Source of the DNA: Lachnospiraceae bacterium UBA3632
GTDB taxonomy: Bacteria; Bacillota; Clostridia; Lachnospirales; Lachnospiraceae
Reading direction: 5' to 3'
Length of the DNA: 64,000 nucleotides
Assembly: GCA_002373975.1 (NCBI GenBank)
Contig: DFKZ01000078.1
Span: forward strand, 7,872 to 71,871
The position numbers and the translations under genes are program-made. This document shows positions 17,369 through 26,921 of this stretch, one piece after another. Within the stretch, counting starts at the first letter, position 1; every line of letters starts with the position of its first letter. Under the pieces are notes generated by a model. It ran no database searches and had not been told where the DNA came from. It saw only the letters and a program-made list of their open reading frames with translations.

Positions 17369-17390
17369 ATCCTACAAACATTCGCATTTT
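17369..17390 (-). promoter_or_regulatory. Shared 22-bp motif, copy 1, before the cyclo-ligase gene
   Basis: This 22-mer matches 20 of 22 bases with 18331-18352 upstream of proB; the invariant part is CATTCGCATTTT on plus. Here it sits 23 bp before the cyclo-ligase start. Its function is unknown. Confidence 0.45.
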
Positions 17391-17410
17391 TAAGCTATTG
17401 TCACGTATTA

Positions 17411-18280
17411 TCAGTTGTGCAGCTTATCTACATAGTCGGGAAGGTCAAAGTTATCGTCCTTATGGGAAACAAAAAGCGTACCTTCATTTCTGCCTTCCAT
17501 TATCTTGTGAAGAATACCTATATCCTTGCTGTTACAGATGATCATATCACAGCCGGAGCTGGTGGCGATCTTCGCAGCCACCATTTTAGTGTTCATTCCG
17601 CCGGTTCCCACCTTGCTTCCGGTGGTTCCCTTTGCCATGTTAAGATACTTTTCATTAAGATCGGATACTACTTCAATAAACTTTGCATCCGGATTATTGT
17701 GCGGATCATCTGTATATAGCCCGTCTATATCCGATAAAAGGATTAGAAGATCCGCGCCCGTAAGAGCAGCGACCACTGCAGAAAGCGTATCATTATCACC
17801 TATCTCCATCATAACCTCAAATGTAGAGATCGTATCATTTTCGTTTACGATAGGGATAACACCCAGCTTAAGAAGCTCTGCAAATGTGTTGGTCGCATTG
17901 TATCTGTTCAGATTGTCTACTATCGTATTCTTGGTCATAAGGACCTGCGCAGCCACCTGATTGTATTCCGCAAAAAGCTTCTGATATGTCATCATCAGCC
18001 TTGCCTGACCGATCGCAGAGCATGCCTGCTTTTCGGCTGTTGTAAGCTTTCCCTTTGACTCTCTGGTCATTCCCACAGCCTTCATTCCGGCAGATATCGC
18101 ACCGCTGGTCACTAGGATAACATCCTTTCCCTGATTGCGTATATTGCTAAGCTCCCTCACAAGCCTTTCTATACGTATATAATCCATATCCCCTGTCTCG
18201 GCATGCTGCAGGGAAGATGAGCCGATCTTTACAACGATCCTCTTTTTATCCTTGATGGCTTCTCTTATATTCTCATTCAT
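17411..18280 (-). CDS. proB: Glutamate 5-kinase
   Basis: A 289-residue amino acid kinase phosphorylating glutamate, step one of proline synthesis. Motifs are RIVVKIGSSSL at the N-terminus, VILVTSGAISAGM, NENDTIS, GDNDTLSAVVAAL, LLSDIDGLYT and GTGGMNTKMVAAKIA. It ends after the kinase domain, lacking the C-terminal PUA domain of longer ProB proteins; short forms are common in Firmicutes. It is the first of proB-fau-proA. A hairpin element lies upstream. Confidence 0.96.
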   Translation of the reverse strand: MNENIREAIKDKKRIVVKIGSSSLQHAETGDMDYIRIERLVRELSNIRNQGKDVILVTSGAISAGMKAVGMTRESKGKLTTAEKQACSAIGQARLMMTYQKLFAEYNQVAAQVLMTKNTIVDNLNRYNATNTFAELLKLGVIPIVNENDTISTFEVMMEIGDNDTLSAVVAALTGADLLILLSDIDGLYTDDPHNNPDAKFIEVVSDLNEKYLNMAKGTTGSKVGTGGMNTKMVAAKIATSSGCDMIICNSKDIGILHKIMEGRNEGTLFVSHKDDNFDLPDYVDKLHN

Positions 18281-18308
18281 TTTAATAAACCTGCCTGATA
18301 TTATACCT

Positions 18309-18373
18309 TGATATCATGGATTGCTTCGCAATCCAACAACCATTCGCATTTTGACTTTTGACCCTGATATCAT
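18309..18373. repeat. 65-bp hairpin-bearing element upstream of proB
   Basis: TGATATCAT occurs directly repeated at 18309-18317 and 18365-18373. Between them are a perfect 7-bp hairpin GGATTGC-TTC-GCAATCC (18318-18334) and the second copy of the 22-bp motif (18331-18352). The direct repeats could be a target-site duplication around a tiny mobile palindrome or simply a leader structure; the core of the repeat is itself a palindrome (TGATATCA), so chance is not excluded. Confidence 0.4.
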
Positions 18374-18394
18374 CATATTTTAGCAAAACAGAGA

Positions 18395-20041
18395 TTAATT
18401 GTACAGCGTTTCCATCACCTTCCGGGCTGTTTTGATCCCGTCGGCAGAGGCGGAAGTTATTCCGCCGGCATATCCCGCCCCTTCTCCGCAGGGGAAGATA
18501 CCGCCTATATTGCTTTGGTAAGCCTCATCTCTGACTATTCTTACGGGGGAAGATGTCCTGCTTTCAACTCCCGCAAGTATCACATCCCGGGAGTCAAAGC
18601 CCGCTATCTTTTTTCCGAAGCTGCTCATCCCCTTAATAAAGCATTTATTTATTTCTTTTGTAAAAATTCCCGAAAGATCCGCTTCTTTATAAAGTCCTTT
18701 TATCTCGGGATGGATTTCCGCATTAAAGCTTTCTGAAGGTGTTGCAATGGATCCATCACCTGATCCGCAGCACAGGGCAAAGTCGCCGTATCTCTGAACC
18801 GGGACAGATCCCTTCCCTGCGGCAAATGCCTTTCTTTCAAGATCCCGCTGAAACTCCACTCCCGCAAGAGGATGATCGGATGGAAAGTCAGAAGGATCAA
18901 CAGTTACGATTATTGCACTGTTTGCGTTATTACCGCTCCTTCCGCTGTAACTCATACCGTTTACGGCGATCATACCTTCCTCGGAAGATGCGTTTACCAC
19001 ATAGCCTCCGGGACACATACAGAAAGAAAAAACTCCCCTTCCTTCCTCGGTCTGAGCCGTAAGCTTATAGTCCGCAGCGCCAAGTTCCCCTGCATCTTCC
19101 CTGCCGTACTGTGATAGATTTATCATCGCCTGAGGGTGCTGAACTCTGAATCCGCATGCAAAGGGTTTTCCTGTCATAAACAGACCGCGTTTATATAAAA
19201 GATCGAATGTATCGCGTGCGGAATGTCCTATGGCGAGCACCAGAGCCCTGCATTCTTTCTCTTCCCGGTCATTTACAATAACGCTTTTAAGCTTTCCGTC
19301 CGATATCTTTATATCTGTCAGCTTACTGTCAAATCTTACCTCTCCCCCGAGGCTGCGTATCTCTTCACGGATGTTTTTTACAACATTTTTAAGTATATCA
19401 GTGCCTATATGCGGTTTTGCATCATACAGAATGTTACCCGGTGCTCCCGCTTTAACAAATTCCCTGAGCACGGCCCTGTTTATTCCGTCAGGATCTTTGA
19501 TAAGAGTGTTAAGCTTTCCGTCCGAAAAGGTTCCGGCGCCGCCTTCGCCGAACTGCACATTGCATTCGGCATCCAGCTTTCCGCCGCTCCAGTAGCTTTC
19601 AACTATCCTGCTTCTTTCTTCAACGCTTTTTCCCCTCTCGAGGATCACGGGACAAAGTCCGGCTCTGGCAAGATAAAGACCGCAAAAAAGTCCCGCCGGT
19701 CCGCTTCCCGCTATAACCGGGCGCCCATTTACGCTTCCGTCAGCTCTGTCCGGATTCATTGAAAAAATAATGGGATCATACTTTGAGATATTATCCGAAA
19801 TATTTTTCTTTTTTGAAGCTCTCTTCAGGATACTTTCTTCATCTTTTGCCGAAAAAGAGATGCTGTAGCTGTAACAGAGCTTCGGCTTTTTCCTGGCATC
19901 AAGGCTTCTTTTCAGAATCCGGATATTTGTAATATCCTTTGCGGATACTCCCAGTAAAGATGCGATCTCTTTTTTTATAAGTGCTTCCTGATCCTTAAGC
20001 GGCAAAGTAGCATCTGTTTTGATCTGATTTATCTTCAGCAT
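18395..20041 (-). CDS. FAD-dependent dehydrogenase-like protein (COG2509 type)
   Basis: A 548-residue flavoprotein with an N-terminal segment of about 85 residues, then an FAD-binding GxGxxG-type site (VIAGSGPAGLFCGLYLARAG), GGKLDAECNVQFGEGGAGTFSDGKLN, a mid-domain FSFCMCPGGYVVNASSEEG and a C-terminal FPCGEGAGYAGGITSASADG. The family is widespread and its substrate is unknown. The open frame extends upstream, but ATG 20039-20041 has GGGGGAGG 10 bases before it and starts at the usual N-terminus. It overlaps the preceding flavoprotein gene by 7 bp and is probably co-translated. Confidence 0.85.
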   Translation of the reverse strand: MLKINQIKTDATLPLKDQEALIKKEIASLLGVSAKDITNIRILKRSLDARKKPKLCYSYSISFSAKDEESILKRASKKKNISDNISKYDPIIFSMNPDRADGSVNGRPVIAGSGPAGLFCGLYLARAGLCPVILERGKSVEERSRIVESYWSGGKLDAECNVQFGEGGAGTFSDGKLNTLIKDPDGINRAVLREFVKAGAPGNILYDAKPHIGTDILKNVVKNIREEIRSLGGEVRFDSKLTDIKISDGKLKSVIVNDREEKECRALVLAIGHSARDTFDLLYKRGLFMTGKPFACGFRVQHPQAMINLSQYGREDAGELGAADYKLTAQTEEGRGVFSFCMCPGGYVVNASSEEGMIAVNGMSYSGRSGNNANSAIIVTVDPSDFPSDHPLAGVEFQRDLERKAFAAGKGSVPVQRYGDFALCCGSGDGSIATPSESFNAEIHPEIKGLYKEADLSGIFTKEINKCFIKGMSSFGKKIAGFDSRDVILAGVESRTSSPVRIVRDEAYQSNIGGIFPCGEGAGYAGGITSASADGIKTARKVMETLYN

Positions 20042-21246
20042 CCCGAAGCAGCCTCCCCCGCTATATGTCCGCTGGTCCAGGCCCACTGAAGGTTATACCC
20101 TCCGCACAGACCGTCTGCATCGAGTATCTCTCCGCACAGATACAGACCTTTGCATATCCTTGATTCAAAGAAGCCATTGATCTCGGATAAAGGTATTCCG
20201 CCCGCGGTACACTGTGCCTGTTCATAGGAATTAACTCCCTTTGCATGCACTCTGAAATGCTTGATCACGGATATTAACCGGCTAAGTTCCTTGCAGTTCT
20301 CTGAAAAGAATGCATCCTGTGAAATATTTGAAAGCTTGCAGATAAGTGTCGCCAGCTTTTTATTCATCACACCCGACAGTATCTGATGAACGCTTCTGTC
20401 CTGAAGCAGAACAATCCTGGCGGAGAGTTCGTTAAACAGAGTCATTTCGTCTACTTCCGGGAAAAGATCTATATCTATTGACACAGTTTTCTTTTCATCT
20501 AAAAGCTCCGCTACCATCCTGCTTATCTGGAATGCGGGTATACCCGATATTCCGTAATCGGTGAACTGAAGCTCCCCGTATGAAGCTCCGTATCCGCTCT
20601 CATCATTTTCGATAAGAAGCGCCGCAGCGCATCTTACTCCGCTTGTGATCTTCCAGAAATCGCCTTCACATCTGATACCGGAAAGTGCGGGATAAGTGGG
20701 TAAAATGCTGTGTCCCAGTGCTTTTGCAAGCTTATATCCCGATCCGTCGGAACCTGTTGCAGGCGCAGCTTTTCCGCCGCATGCTATTATCACACGGTCA
20801 AAAGCTTCTTTATAATCTCCGCTTTTTAAGGTAAATCCGTTGCCGGATCTGACAATTTCATCAACCGGCTTATCACATAAAAGGTTTATCCCAAGGGATG
20901 AAACCTCAAACCTTAAAGCATCAAGCACCGAAGATGCCTGCTCACTGTGAGGATATATACCGCCGTTTTTTTCGGTGAGCAAAAGCCCCAGTCCGTTAAA
21001 AAACATCACGGTATCCATAAACCCAAACTTCTCAAAGGCAGATGAAATAAAAGCCCTGTCACCGGAATAATAGTATTCTTCCGAAAGGCTTTTATTGGAA
21101 AGGTTACATTTACCGTTCCCGGTCATAAGGATTTTCTTACCGGCGCGGCTGTTTTTTTCAAAAACAGTTACCTGCGCGCCCTGTTTTGCTGCGGATATCG
21201 CGGCCGTAAGGCCCGATGCTCCTCCGCCTATAACTGCAACTTTCAC
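20035..21246 (-). CDS. HI0933/BaiN-family flavoprotein
   Basis: A 403-residue FAD protein with the family N-terminus MKVAVIGGGASGLTAAISAAKQGA, FEKNSRAGKKILMTGNGKCNLSN, IACGGKAAPATGSDGSGYKLAKALGH, LQFTDYGISGIPAFQISR and a C-terminal LYLCGEILDADGLCGGYNLQWAWTSG. It is predicted to be an NAD(P)H-linked oxidoreductase; the substrate is unknown (one relative, BaiN, was proposed for bile acid conversion). It overlaps the next flavoprotein gene by 7 bp. Confidence 0.88.
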   Translation of the reverse strand: MKVAVIGGGASGLTAAISAAKQGAQVTVFEKNSRAGKKILMTGNGKCNLSNKSLSEEYYYSGDRAFISSAFEKFGFMDTVMFFNGLGLLLTEKNGGIYPHSEQASSVLDALRFEVSSLGINLLCDKPVDEIVRSGNGFTLKSGDYKEAFDRVIIACGGKAAPATGSDGSGYKLAKALGHSILPTYPALSGIRCEGDFWKITSGVRCAAALLIENDESGYGASYGELQFTDYGISGIPAFQISRMVAELLDEKKTVSIDIDLFPEVDEMTLFNELSARIVLLQDRSVHQILSGVMNKKLATLICKLSNISQDAFFSENCKELSRLISVIKHFRVHAKGVNSYEQAQCTAGGIPLSEINGFFESRICKGLYLCGEILDADGLCGGYNLQWAWTSGHIAGEAASGC

Positions 21247-21280
21247 TTTATACCTCTCCTGATGGGTAAATATGTTTCAT

Positions 21281-22882
21281 TCAAAGCACGTGGAATGTCT
21301 GGCCGAGAGATCTTATCAGCCTGCTTCCCGGCAGATATTCAAGCTCATATTCCCTGAAATTCCTGCTAAGAAGCAGCATGATCACATAAAGAGCCGTCAT
21401 TTCAAACAATACAAAAATGGCAGTAAACAGATTGCCAAGATGCGGTGATACCGCTTTGGACAGGAAGTAATTGAGCACTCCCACTACCGCCCCCACAAGT
21501 ATTGGAACGAGGGCATTGTTTATGGGATCCACTGTCATATCAAGTCTTACAAGAGCTATGATAAGATAACCCGCAAATTTAATGATGAGTGATACAAGAT
21601 AAGCAATCGAAAAAGCGATCAAAAGGTCTCTTCCCTTTGATATCATCGCGCTTAATATAATTGCAAACACCACATCAGAAGGAACCTGCACTATATATGC
21701 AAAAATGCTGAAGCCTTCATTTATTATGATCTTTAGCATATAGAACGTAACCAGCATAAACAGTGCGCAGAATCCGCCTATTACCAGCAGGTTCTGAGAC
21801 GGACCCACTGTTTCGGAACCGAATACCTTGGCCAGTATCTCTCCCTCGGCGATCAGATATGCACAGCCGAATGCCCCGTATATAAAACACAGATGAAAGC
21901 CTGTCTGAAAGGCACCGCGGGCTCTTCCCATCTCATTTCGCTTACGGAAAGTAACCGTCTTGAGTACAAGCATGATAACCATAAATAAGCCGATCATAGT
22001 AAATAAAACCGGCGGGATAAACACAGTCTGGGCAAACAGCCCTATAATCTCGGGAGTGTTATTTTCCTGATTTTTGATATACAGATAAACCACTCCGAAT
22101 ATAAAGGGAAAAGCAATGAGAAGGAAGTTAAATACGGAAGGGAGCCTTCTTCTCCAGATCATAAGGAATACATTTCCCGTAGGATCGTTTCTCTTGAAAT
22201 AATCATCCTCGTATTCCGTTACTCTTCTTTTGGCCGCCAGCTTGGCTATCAGCAGAAATACAATTATGAGAATCTCGGAAAAGGCCGCCGACAGCGCAAT
22301 TCCTACACATCCATACACAGCAAAGAAGTCATCCTGCTTTAAGAGAGCGGCCGCTCTGCTTCCGTATCCGGAAAGAAGTGACGCAAAGATATTGCCGAGC
22401 ACAAGTATAAGCGCCTGACGTATGATCGCCGAGAATCCAACGGCACCCGAAAACTTCCGTCCGCACAGATAGCCCCCTAAATTCTCGGATATTATCCTCA
22501 AAAAGAATATCAGCCCAAAAATATATACGGGATACCTTGCGTGTGAAAGTCCAAATATATCAACTACCACATAAGATCCCAGCGTAACTATAAGAAGCCC
22601 CACAAGGCCTCCCGTTACAAGGTGCATATAATTTGAATATCTCCAGATAAGTCTTGCTGATTTGTATTTGTCTTTGGAATATTTAGATCTTAAGATCCTG
22701 CCCAGAAATTCCGAAATCTTTTCACCAAAAAATAGCCACGCGGCTTCGTAGACAGCCAGACACGTGAACATATAACCTATGCCGATGTTGTCGATCCTTG
22801 TTCTGAATATAAGGCAACCGGCAAGAAAAATAATGACAGCGATGCATTCAAGCCTGTTTTTATTTATAAGTGCCGCATTCAC
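21281..22882 (-). CDS. Polytopic membrane protein, MOP/MurJ-like flippase type
   Basis: A 533-residue protein with about 14 hydrophobic helices and short loops, resembling lipid-linked polysaccharide flippases of the MOP superfamily (Wzx/MurJ/MATE). No highly specific motif is visible, so the assignment rests on length, helix number and the general repeat-like pattern (for example the second half, FGCAYLIAEGEILAKVFGSE...). The start is GTG 22882 with GGTGA 6 bases upstream; an in-frame ATG near the start is absent. It follows ybeY by 19 bp. Confidence 0.6.
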   Translation of the reverse strand: MNAALINKNRLECIAVIIFLAGCLIFRTRIDNIGIGYMFTCLAVYEAAWLFFGEKISEFLGRILRSKYSKDKYKSARLIWRYSNYMHLVTGGLVGLLIVTLGSYVVVDIFGLSHARYPVYIFGLIFFLRIISENLGGYLCGRKFSGAVGFSAIIRQALILVLGNIFASLLSGYGSRAAALLKQDDFFAVYGCVGIALSAAFSEILIIVFLLIAKLAAKRRVTEYEDDYFKRNDPTGNVFLMIWRRRLPSVFNFLLIAFPFIFGVVYLYIKNQENNTPEIIGLFAQTVFIPPVLFTMIGLFMVIMLVLKTVTFRKRNEMGRARGAFQTGFHLCFIYGAFGCAYLIAEGEILAKVFGSETVGPSQNLLVIGGFCALFMLVTFYMLKIIINEGFSIFAYIVQVPSDVVFAIILSAMISKGRDLLIAFSIAYLVSLIIKFAGYLIIALVRLDMTVDPINNALVPILVGAVVGVLNYFLSKAVSPHLGNLFTAIFVLFEMTALYVIMLLLSRNFREYELEYLPGSRLIRSLGQTFHVL

Positions 22883-22901
22883 TATAAATCACCGTTACAG
22901 A

Positions 22902-23408
22902 TCAGTCTTCTCTTGTTATACCAAGATCCTTAAGTGCTTTTTCCTGCCTGTTCTCCATCTTGCTGCTTTCCTCTTCGGTCATATGATCGTATCCGGAAAG
23001 GTGCAGCATGCTGTGCGCCACAAGAAATGCGAATTCTCTTTTAACGCTGTGTCCGTATTCCTTTGCCTGTGAAAAGATACGGTCGGCAGAAAGTATAATA
23101 TCGCCCAGAATGATATCTCCCGTTTCGGGATCTGTATGATCCGCCTCTGTGCCTTCGGGGATAATGTATTCACCGGGCTTATCAAATTCGAGACTCGGAA
23201 ACGAAAGTACGTCAGTCTCTTTATCTATATTTCTGAAATCTCTGTTGTACTGTCTGATACCCTCGTTATCGGTTATCAGCACATTTACCGTTATATTTTC
23301 AAACGGACAGCTCTCATTTTCAAGAATTTTTGATGCCACAAGGCTTACAATTTCCTGAACATCAAAGCCGAAATCCGCATCCGTCTCATTCTCAACGTAA
23401 AAGTTCAT
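22902..23408 (-). CDS. ybeY: Endoribonuclease YbeY (rRNA maturation)
   Basis: A 168-residue metalloprotein with the YbeY zinc signature, here HSMLHLSGYDH (family HGxLHLxGYDH), preceded by NRDFRNIDKETDVLSFPS and LGDIILS. It takes part in 16S rRNA 3'-end processing and ribosome quality control. The first motif position after His is Ser instead of the usual Gly. Its start overlaps the end of the PgpH-like gene by 17 bp. Confidence 0.95.
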   Translation of the reverse strand: MNFYVENETDADFGFDVQEIVSLVASKILENESCPFENITVNVLITDNEGIRQYNRDFRNIDKETDVLSFPSLEFDKPGEYIIPEGTEADHTDPETGDIILGDIILSADRIFSQAKEYGHSVKREFAFLVAHSMLHLSGYDHMTEEESSKMENRQEKALKDLGITRED

Positions 23409-24621
23409 AATAAAGCTTCTCTTCCTTGAAGATCCTCTTCATGGTGTTAACATCATTAAAGGTCAGATTGCTTGAATCAAAAAGTCCCGCTTTTTCGTAT
23501 CTCATAAAGGTCGCATCAACGATCTTATCGATCTGGGTGGACATTTTGATCTCGGGATTCTTTTCATAAAGAGCAATTATCGCAACGATTATTGTATGTG
23601 AAAAGAGAAGTACCGCGCTCTCCCTGGTTGCAAGCTTGTTATGAGTTCTCTTTGCGATAAAATCGGTATAATCAATAAGTATCTCGCGCACCTCTTCCGG
23701 GAAATTCTCGCCGTCAAGGAATTCCTGTCTTTCCTTTACTCCAAGAGGACAGAATTTATAATAATAACCCGCACATTTAAGCGCATCAGAATTCATCCCG
23801 AGACGGGCTGCGATCCTCTCCGTAAAATATGAAGTATGAATAAGGATCTTATAAGTGCGTCTGTCGTTTTCGCGCGTTGCCGCCAGCAGATAGTATTCCG
23901 TATCGTTAAGTAGCTGATATCTGTCGCGCAGCTTGTATCTGACCTTCAGTGCATAGGTCCTGATACCTATAAAGATCATTATACCCGTAATGATCACGTT
24001 CACTCCGGGAAGCAGAAACTGCTCGGGAGAGAGCTGTCTGGAGGATGAAAGGATGATTCCTGTCATCTCGCAGGCAAGAAGTCCCAGGAGCGTGATAAAC
24101 ATGGGCCGTCCGATCCTGATATCTCCCTTGATAGGGAAAAATACTGCAATGCCAAGGCTTCCGCACAATATATAAAGTATCACTATTGCTGCCTTGCTTC
24201 CGCATAAAAGGGCACTTATCATCACAAGGCTGCATCCGCCCACAAGTCCCAGAAAAGGGGACGAGAAAACTGCAAGCACCACAAAGAAGCCCGTAAAAGG
24301 CCATGCGGCGGAGGGAATAAATAAAGTAACTCCCGTCAGGCAGAGCCCTATGATATATATGGTCCAAAACCTTCCGAGGTTTGTAAGAGCATCCTCCTCG
24401 GAATATTTTACGACCGGATACTGCTTTCTGACTGCAGTGCCTATTATAGCCACGGCGATCACCGAGAAAACGAGTCTCTCTATCGCTGCAGTGGGCTCCA
24501 GATCAAAAAAGAAATAGACAACGGCTGCAAGTACCGCACATATAACAAGGCATATTATCTCGGGTACAAACCACAGATATGAATTTTTAGGATTTTCTGA
24601 TTCACTTCTTCTTTCCGGCAT
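23392..24621 (-). CDS. PgpH-like membrane protein with a degenerate HD site
   Basis: A 409-residue protein sitting between phoH and ybeY, the usual place of pgpH (7TM-HD c-di-AMP phosphodiesterase). It has about seven to eight membrane helices (roughly residues 15-225) and a cytoplasmic C-terminal region resembling the HD domain (RTYKILIHTSYFTERIAARL, then GYYYKFCPLG). The catalytic HDIGK segment reads YKFCP, so the HD pair is lost, and the large extracellular domain of PgpH is missing. Predicted inactive for c-di-AMP cleavage; a sensor or partner role is possible. The start was set at ATG 24619-24621 with GGAGA 8 bases upstream; the frame continues up to a TTG at 24660 inside phoH. Confidence 0.7.
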   Translation of the reverse strand: MPERRSESENPKNSYLWFVPEIICLVICAVLAAVVYFFFDLEPTAAIERLVFSVIAVAIIGTAVRKQYPVVKYSEEDALTNLGRFWTIYIIGLCLTGVTLFIPSAAWPFTGFFVVLAVFSSPFLGLVGGCSLVMISALLCGSKAAIVILYILCGSLGIAVFFPIKGDIRIGRPMFITLLGLLACEMTGIILSSSRQLSPEQFLLPGVNVIITGIMIFIGIRTYALKVRYKLRDRYQLLNDTEYYLLAATRENDRRTYKILIHTSYFTERIAARLGMNSDALKCAGYYYKFCPLGVKERQEFLDGENFPEEVREILIDYTDFIAKRTHNKLATRESAVLLFSHTIIVAIIALYEKNPEIKMSTQIDKIVDATFMRYEKAGLFDSSNLTFNDVNTMKRIFKEEKLYYELLR

Positions 24622-25585
24622 GGGATCTGTCTCCGGCTTCATATTTATCGTATGCTTCAACTATCTTCTGAACAAGGGGATGTCTCACAACATCCTTGTT
24701 GGTGAGACCGCAGAAGCTTATATCCTGTACATGTGACAGCACTTTCATTGCCACGTCAAGTCCCGATCTGGTTCCCGAGGGAAGATCCTTCTGAGTGAGA
24801 TCTCCCGTTACCACCACCTTGGAACCGAATCCTATTCTGGTAAGGAACATCTTCATCTGAGCGGGAGTAGTGTTTTGTGCTTCATCAAGTATTATAAAGG
24901 AACTGTCAAGAGTCCTTCCTCTCATATAGGCAAGAGGTGCCACTTCTATAAGCCCCTTCTCCATATTTCTCAAAAAGCTCTCTGCACCCATTATCTGATA
25001 AAGCGCATCATATAAGGGTCTGAGATATGGATCCACCTTACTCTGAAGATCTCCCGGCAGAAAGCCGAGCTTTTCTCCGGCCTCTATGGCAGGTCTTGTA
25101 AGTATTATCCTTGATACTTCCTCGTTCTTGAAAGCCATGATAGCCATAGCCATGGCCAGATATGTTTTACCGGTTCCCGCAGGCCCGGTTCCGAAAGTGA
25201 TCATGTGATCCCTGATGGCATCTACATACTTTTTCTGACCGATGGTCTTGGCCTTTATGGGCTTACCGTTAACTGTATGGCATATAACATCCTTATCGAG
25301 TTCTCCCAGCACATCGGATGTGTTTTCTTTTTCCATGCTAATGGCGTAATCCACGTTCTGTTCCTCTATTTCGTTGCCTTTTTCGGAATATACGCTAAGG
25401 TCCCTTAACACATGTATCGCCCTCGATACATTGCCTGTATCTCCGCGTACATATATGGCACCGTTTCTGTCGGTTACGATAACATCAAAATCTCTCTCTA
25501 CTTTTTTGATGAACCCGTCGCCGACTCCGAATATCTTTCTGGCGTTTTCCACGCTTAATTCTATCTTTTCGGATACTTCGCTCAT
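24602..25585 (-). CDS. PhoH-family ATPase
   Basis: A 327-residue P-loop ATPase with an N-terminal KH-like/nucleic-acid-binding part and the PhoH core: GPAGTGKTYLAMAMAI (Walker A), RIILTRPAIEAGEKLGFLPG, SSFIILDEAQNTTPAQMKMF (Walker B) and KVVVTGDLTQKDLPSGTRSGL. YbeZ-type PhoH works with YbeY in RNA or ribosome maturation. It is the first gene of phoH-(PgpH-like)-ybeY and overlaps the next gene by 20 bp. Confidence 0.93.
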   Translation of the reverse strand: MSEVSEKIELSVENARKIFGVGDGFIKKVERDFDVIVTDRNGAIYVRGDTGNVSRAIHVLRDLSVYSEKGNEIEEQNVDYAISMEKENTSDVLGELDKDVICHTVNGKPIKAKTIGQKKYVDAIRDHMITFGTGPAGTGKTYLAMAMAIMAFKNEEVSRIILTRPAIEAGEKLGFLPGDLQSKVDPYLRPLYDALYQIMGAESFLRNMEKGLIEVAPLAYMRGRTLDSSFIILDEAQNTTPAQMKMFLTRIGFGSKVVVTGDLTQKDLPSGTRSGLDVAMKVLSHVQDISFCGLTNKDVVRHPLVQKIVEAYDKYEAGDRSHAGKKK

Positions 25586-25614
25586 TTAATAAAACTGCCC
25601 TTTATGCTCAAGTA

Positions 25615-26916
25615 TTATATAATGCCTTTTATAAGTTTCTGTTTTTCGCATTTTTCCGATGAAAAATGATAAGCCTTAAGGAATCTTTCCACTACCGGAC
25701 CGGTCTTATTCTCATCCGAGGAATATACAGTGGCAATCTTATCGCCCTTTTTGACCATATCTCCAACTTTCTTATCAAGAAGAAGTCCGACAGAAAGATC
25801 TATCTCACTTTCTTTGGTTTCACGTCCTCCGCCCAGCATAAGGCTGCAGATTCCTATCTCATCGCAGTCGATATGGGAAATATATCCGTCCTGCGGCGCG
25901 GTAATACAGGTAACAATGCTTGCAAGCTTAAGCCTGTCGGGCTCGTATACATATCTTTCATCCCCGCCTTGAGCCTTTACAAACTGTGCCAGCCTGTTTA
26001 GCGCACTTCCGTCTGATACCGCCTTTTCAAGCTTATTTCTGGCATCTGATTCATCAGAAGCTTTCCCGCCAAGAATAAGCATTCTGGTCCCGAGAGTATA
26101 GACAAGCTCGGTGAAATCGGAGGGACCTTTTCCGTTTAACGTATCGATCGCTTCTCTTACCTCAATTGCATTTCCCACTGCTCTTCCCAGAGGCTGATCC
26201 ATATCCGATACGACCGCACTCATCTTTCGTCCGGCATTCTTACCGATCTTAACCATCTCCTCGGCAAGAGCAAAGGAATCTCCTTCTGTCTTCATAAATG
26301 CTCCGCTTCCGGTCTTTACATCAAGGACAATGGCATCGGCTCCGGCAGCCAGCTTTTTGCTCATTATCGAGCTGGCTATAAGCGACATATTATCAACAGT
26401 TGCGGTTACGTCCCTGAGGGCATAAAGCTTTTTATCCGCAGGTGCAAGATCGGCCGTCTGGCCCATAATGGCGATCCCGATATTGTTGACATTTTTAATA
26501 AATGTTTCATTGCTGATGGCGGTCGAAAAGCCGGGAAAACTCTCAAGCTTATCTATGGTCCCGCCAGTATGGCCCAGGCCTCTTCCGCTCATCTTGGCTA
26601 TAGGCACTCCGCAGGCACTTACAAGAGGTGCCAGGGCAATTGAAGTCTTATCGCCCACTCCGCCGGTGCTGTGCTTATCAACCTTTATTCCCTTAATGCC
26701 CGAAAGATCAAGAAAATCACCGCTTTCAGCCATGGCAAGCGTAAGTGCAAGCGTCTCCTTTTCAGTCATCTTTCTGAAGTAGATGGCCATCATAAGGCTT
26801 GAAACCTGATAATCCGGGATCTCTCCCTTTGTATAACCTTCTATGAAAAAGCGGATCTCCTCCTCGGAAAGCTCTTCTCCGTTTCTCTTTTTCATGATGA
26901 TATCATACATTCTCAT
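25615..26916 (-). CDS. Pyrimidine-nucleoside phosphorylase
   Basis: A 433-residue enzyme splitting uridine, deoxyuridine or thymidine with phosphate. Signature segments are DKHSTGGVGDKTSIALAPL, CGVPIAKMSGRGLGHTGGTID, DVTATVDNMSLIASSIMSKKLAAG and VLDVKTGSGAFMKT. Whether it is Pdp (broad) or DeoA (thymidine) cannot be decided by eye; Firmicutes usually have the Pdp type. It follows nth by 5 bp. Confidence 0.93.
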   Translation of the reverse strand: MRMYDIIMKKRNGEELSEEEIRFFIEGYTKGEIPDYQVSSLMMAIYFRKMTEKETLALTLAMAESGDFLDLSGIKGIKVDKHSTGGVGDKTSIALAPLVSACGVPIAKMSGRGLGHTGGTIDKLESFPGFSTAISNETFIKNVNNIGIAIMGQTADLAPADKKLYALRDVTATVDNMSLIASSIMSKKLAAGADAIVLDVKTGSGAFMKTEGDSFALAEEMVKIGKNAGRKMSAVVSDMDQPLGRAVGNAIEVREAIDTLNGKGPSDFTELVYTLGTRMLILGGKASDESDARNKLEKAVSDGSALNRLAQFVKAQGGDERYVYEPDRLKLASIVTCITAPQDGYISHIDCDEIGICSLMLGGGRETKESEIDLSVGLLLDKKVGDMVKKGDKIATVYSSDENKTGPVVERFLKAYHFSSEKCEKQKLIKGII

Positions 26917-26921
26917 ATTAC

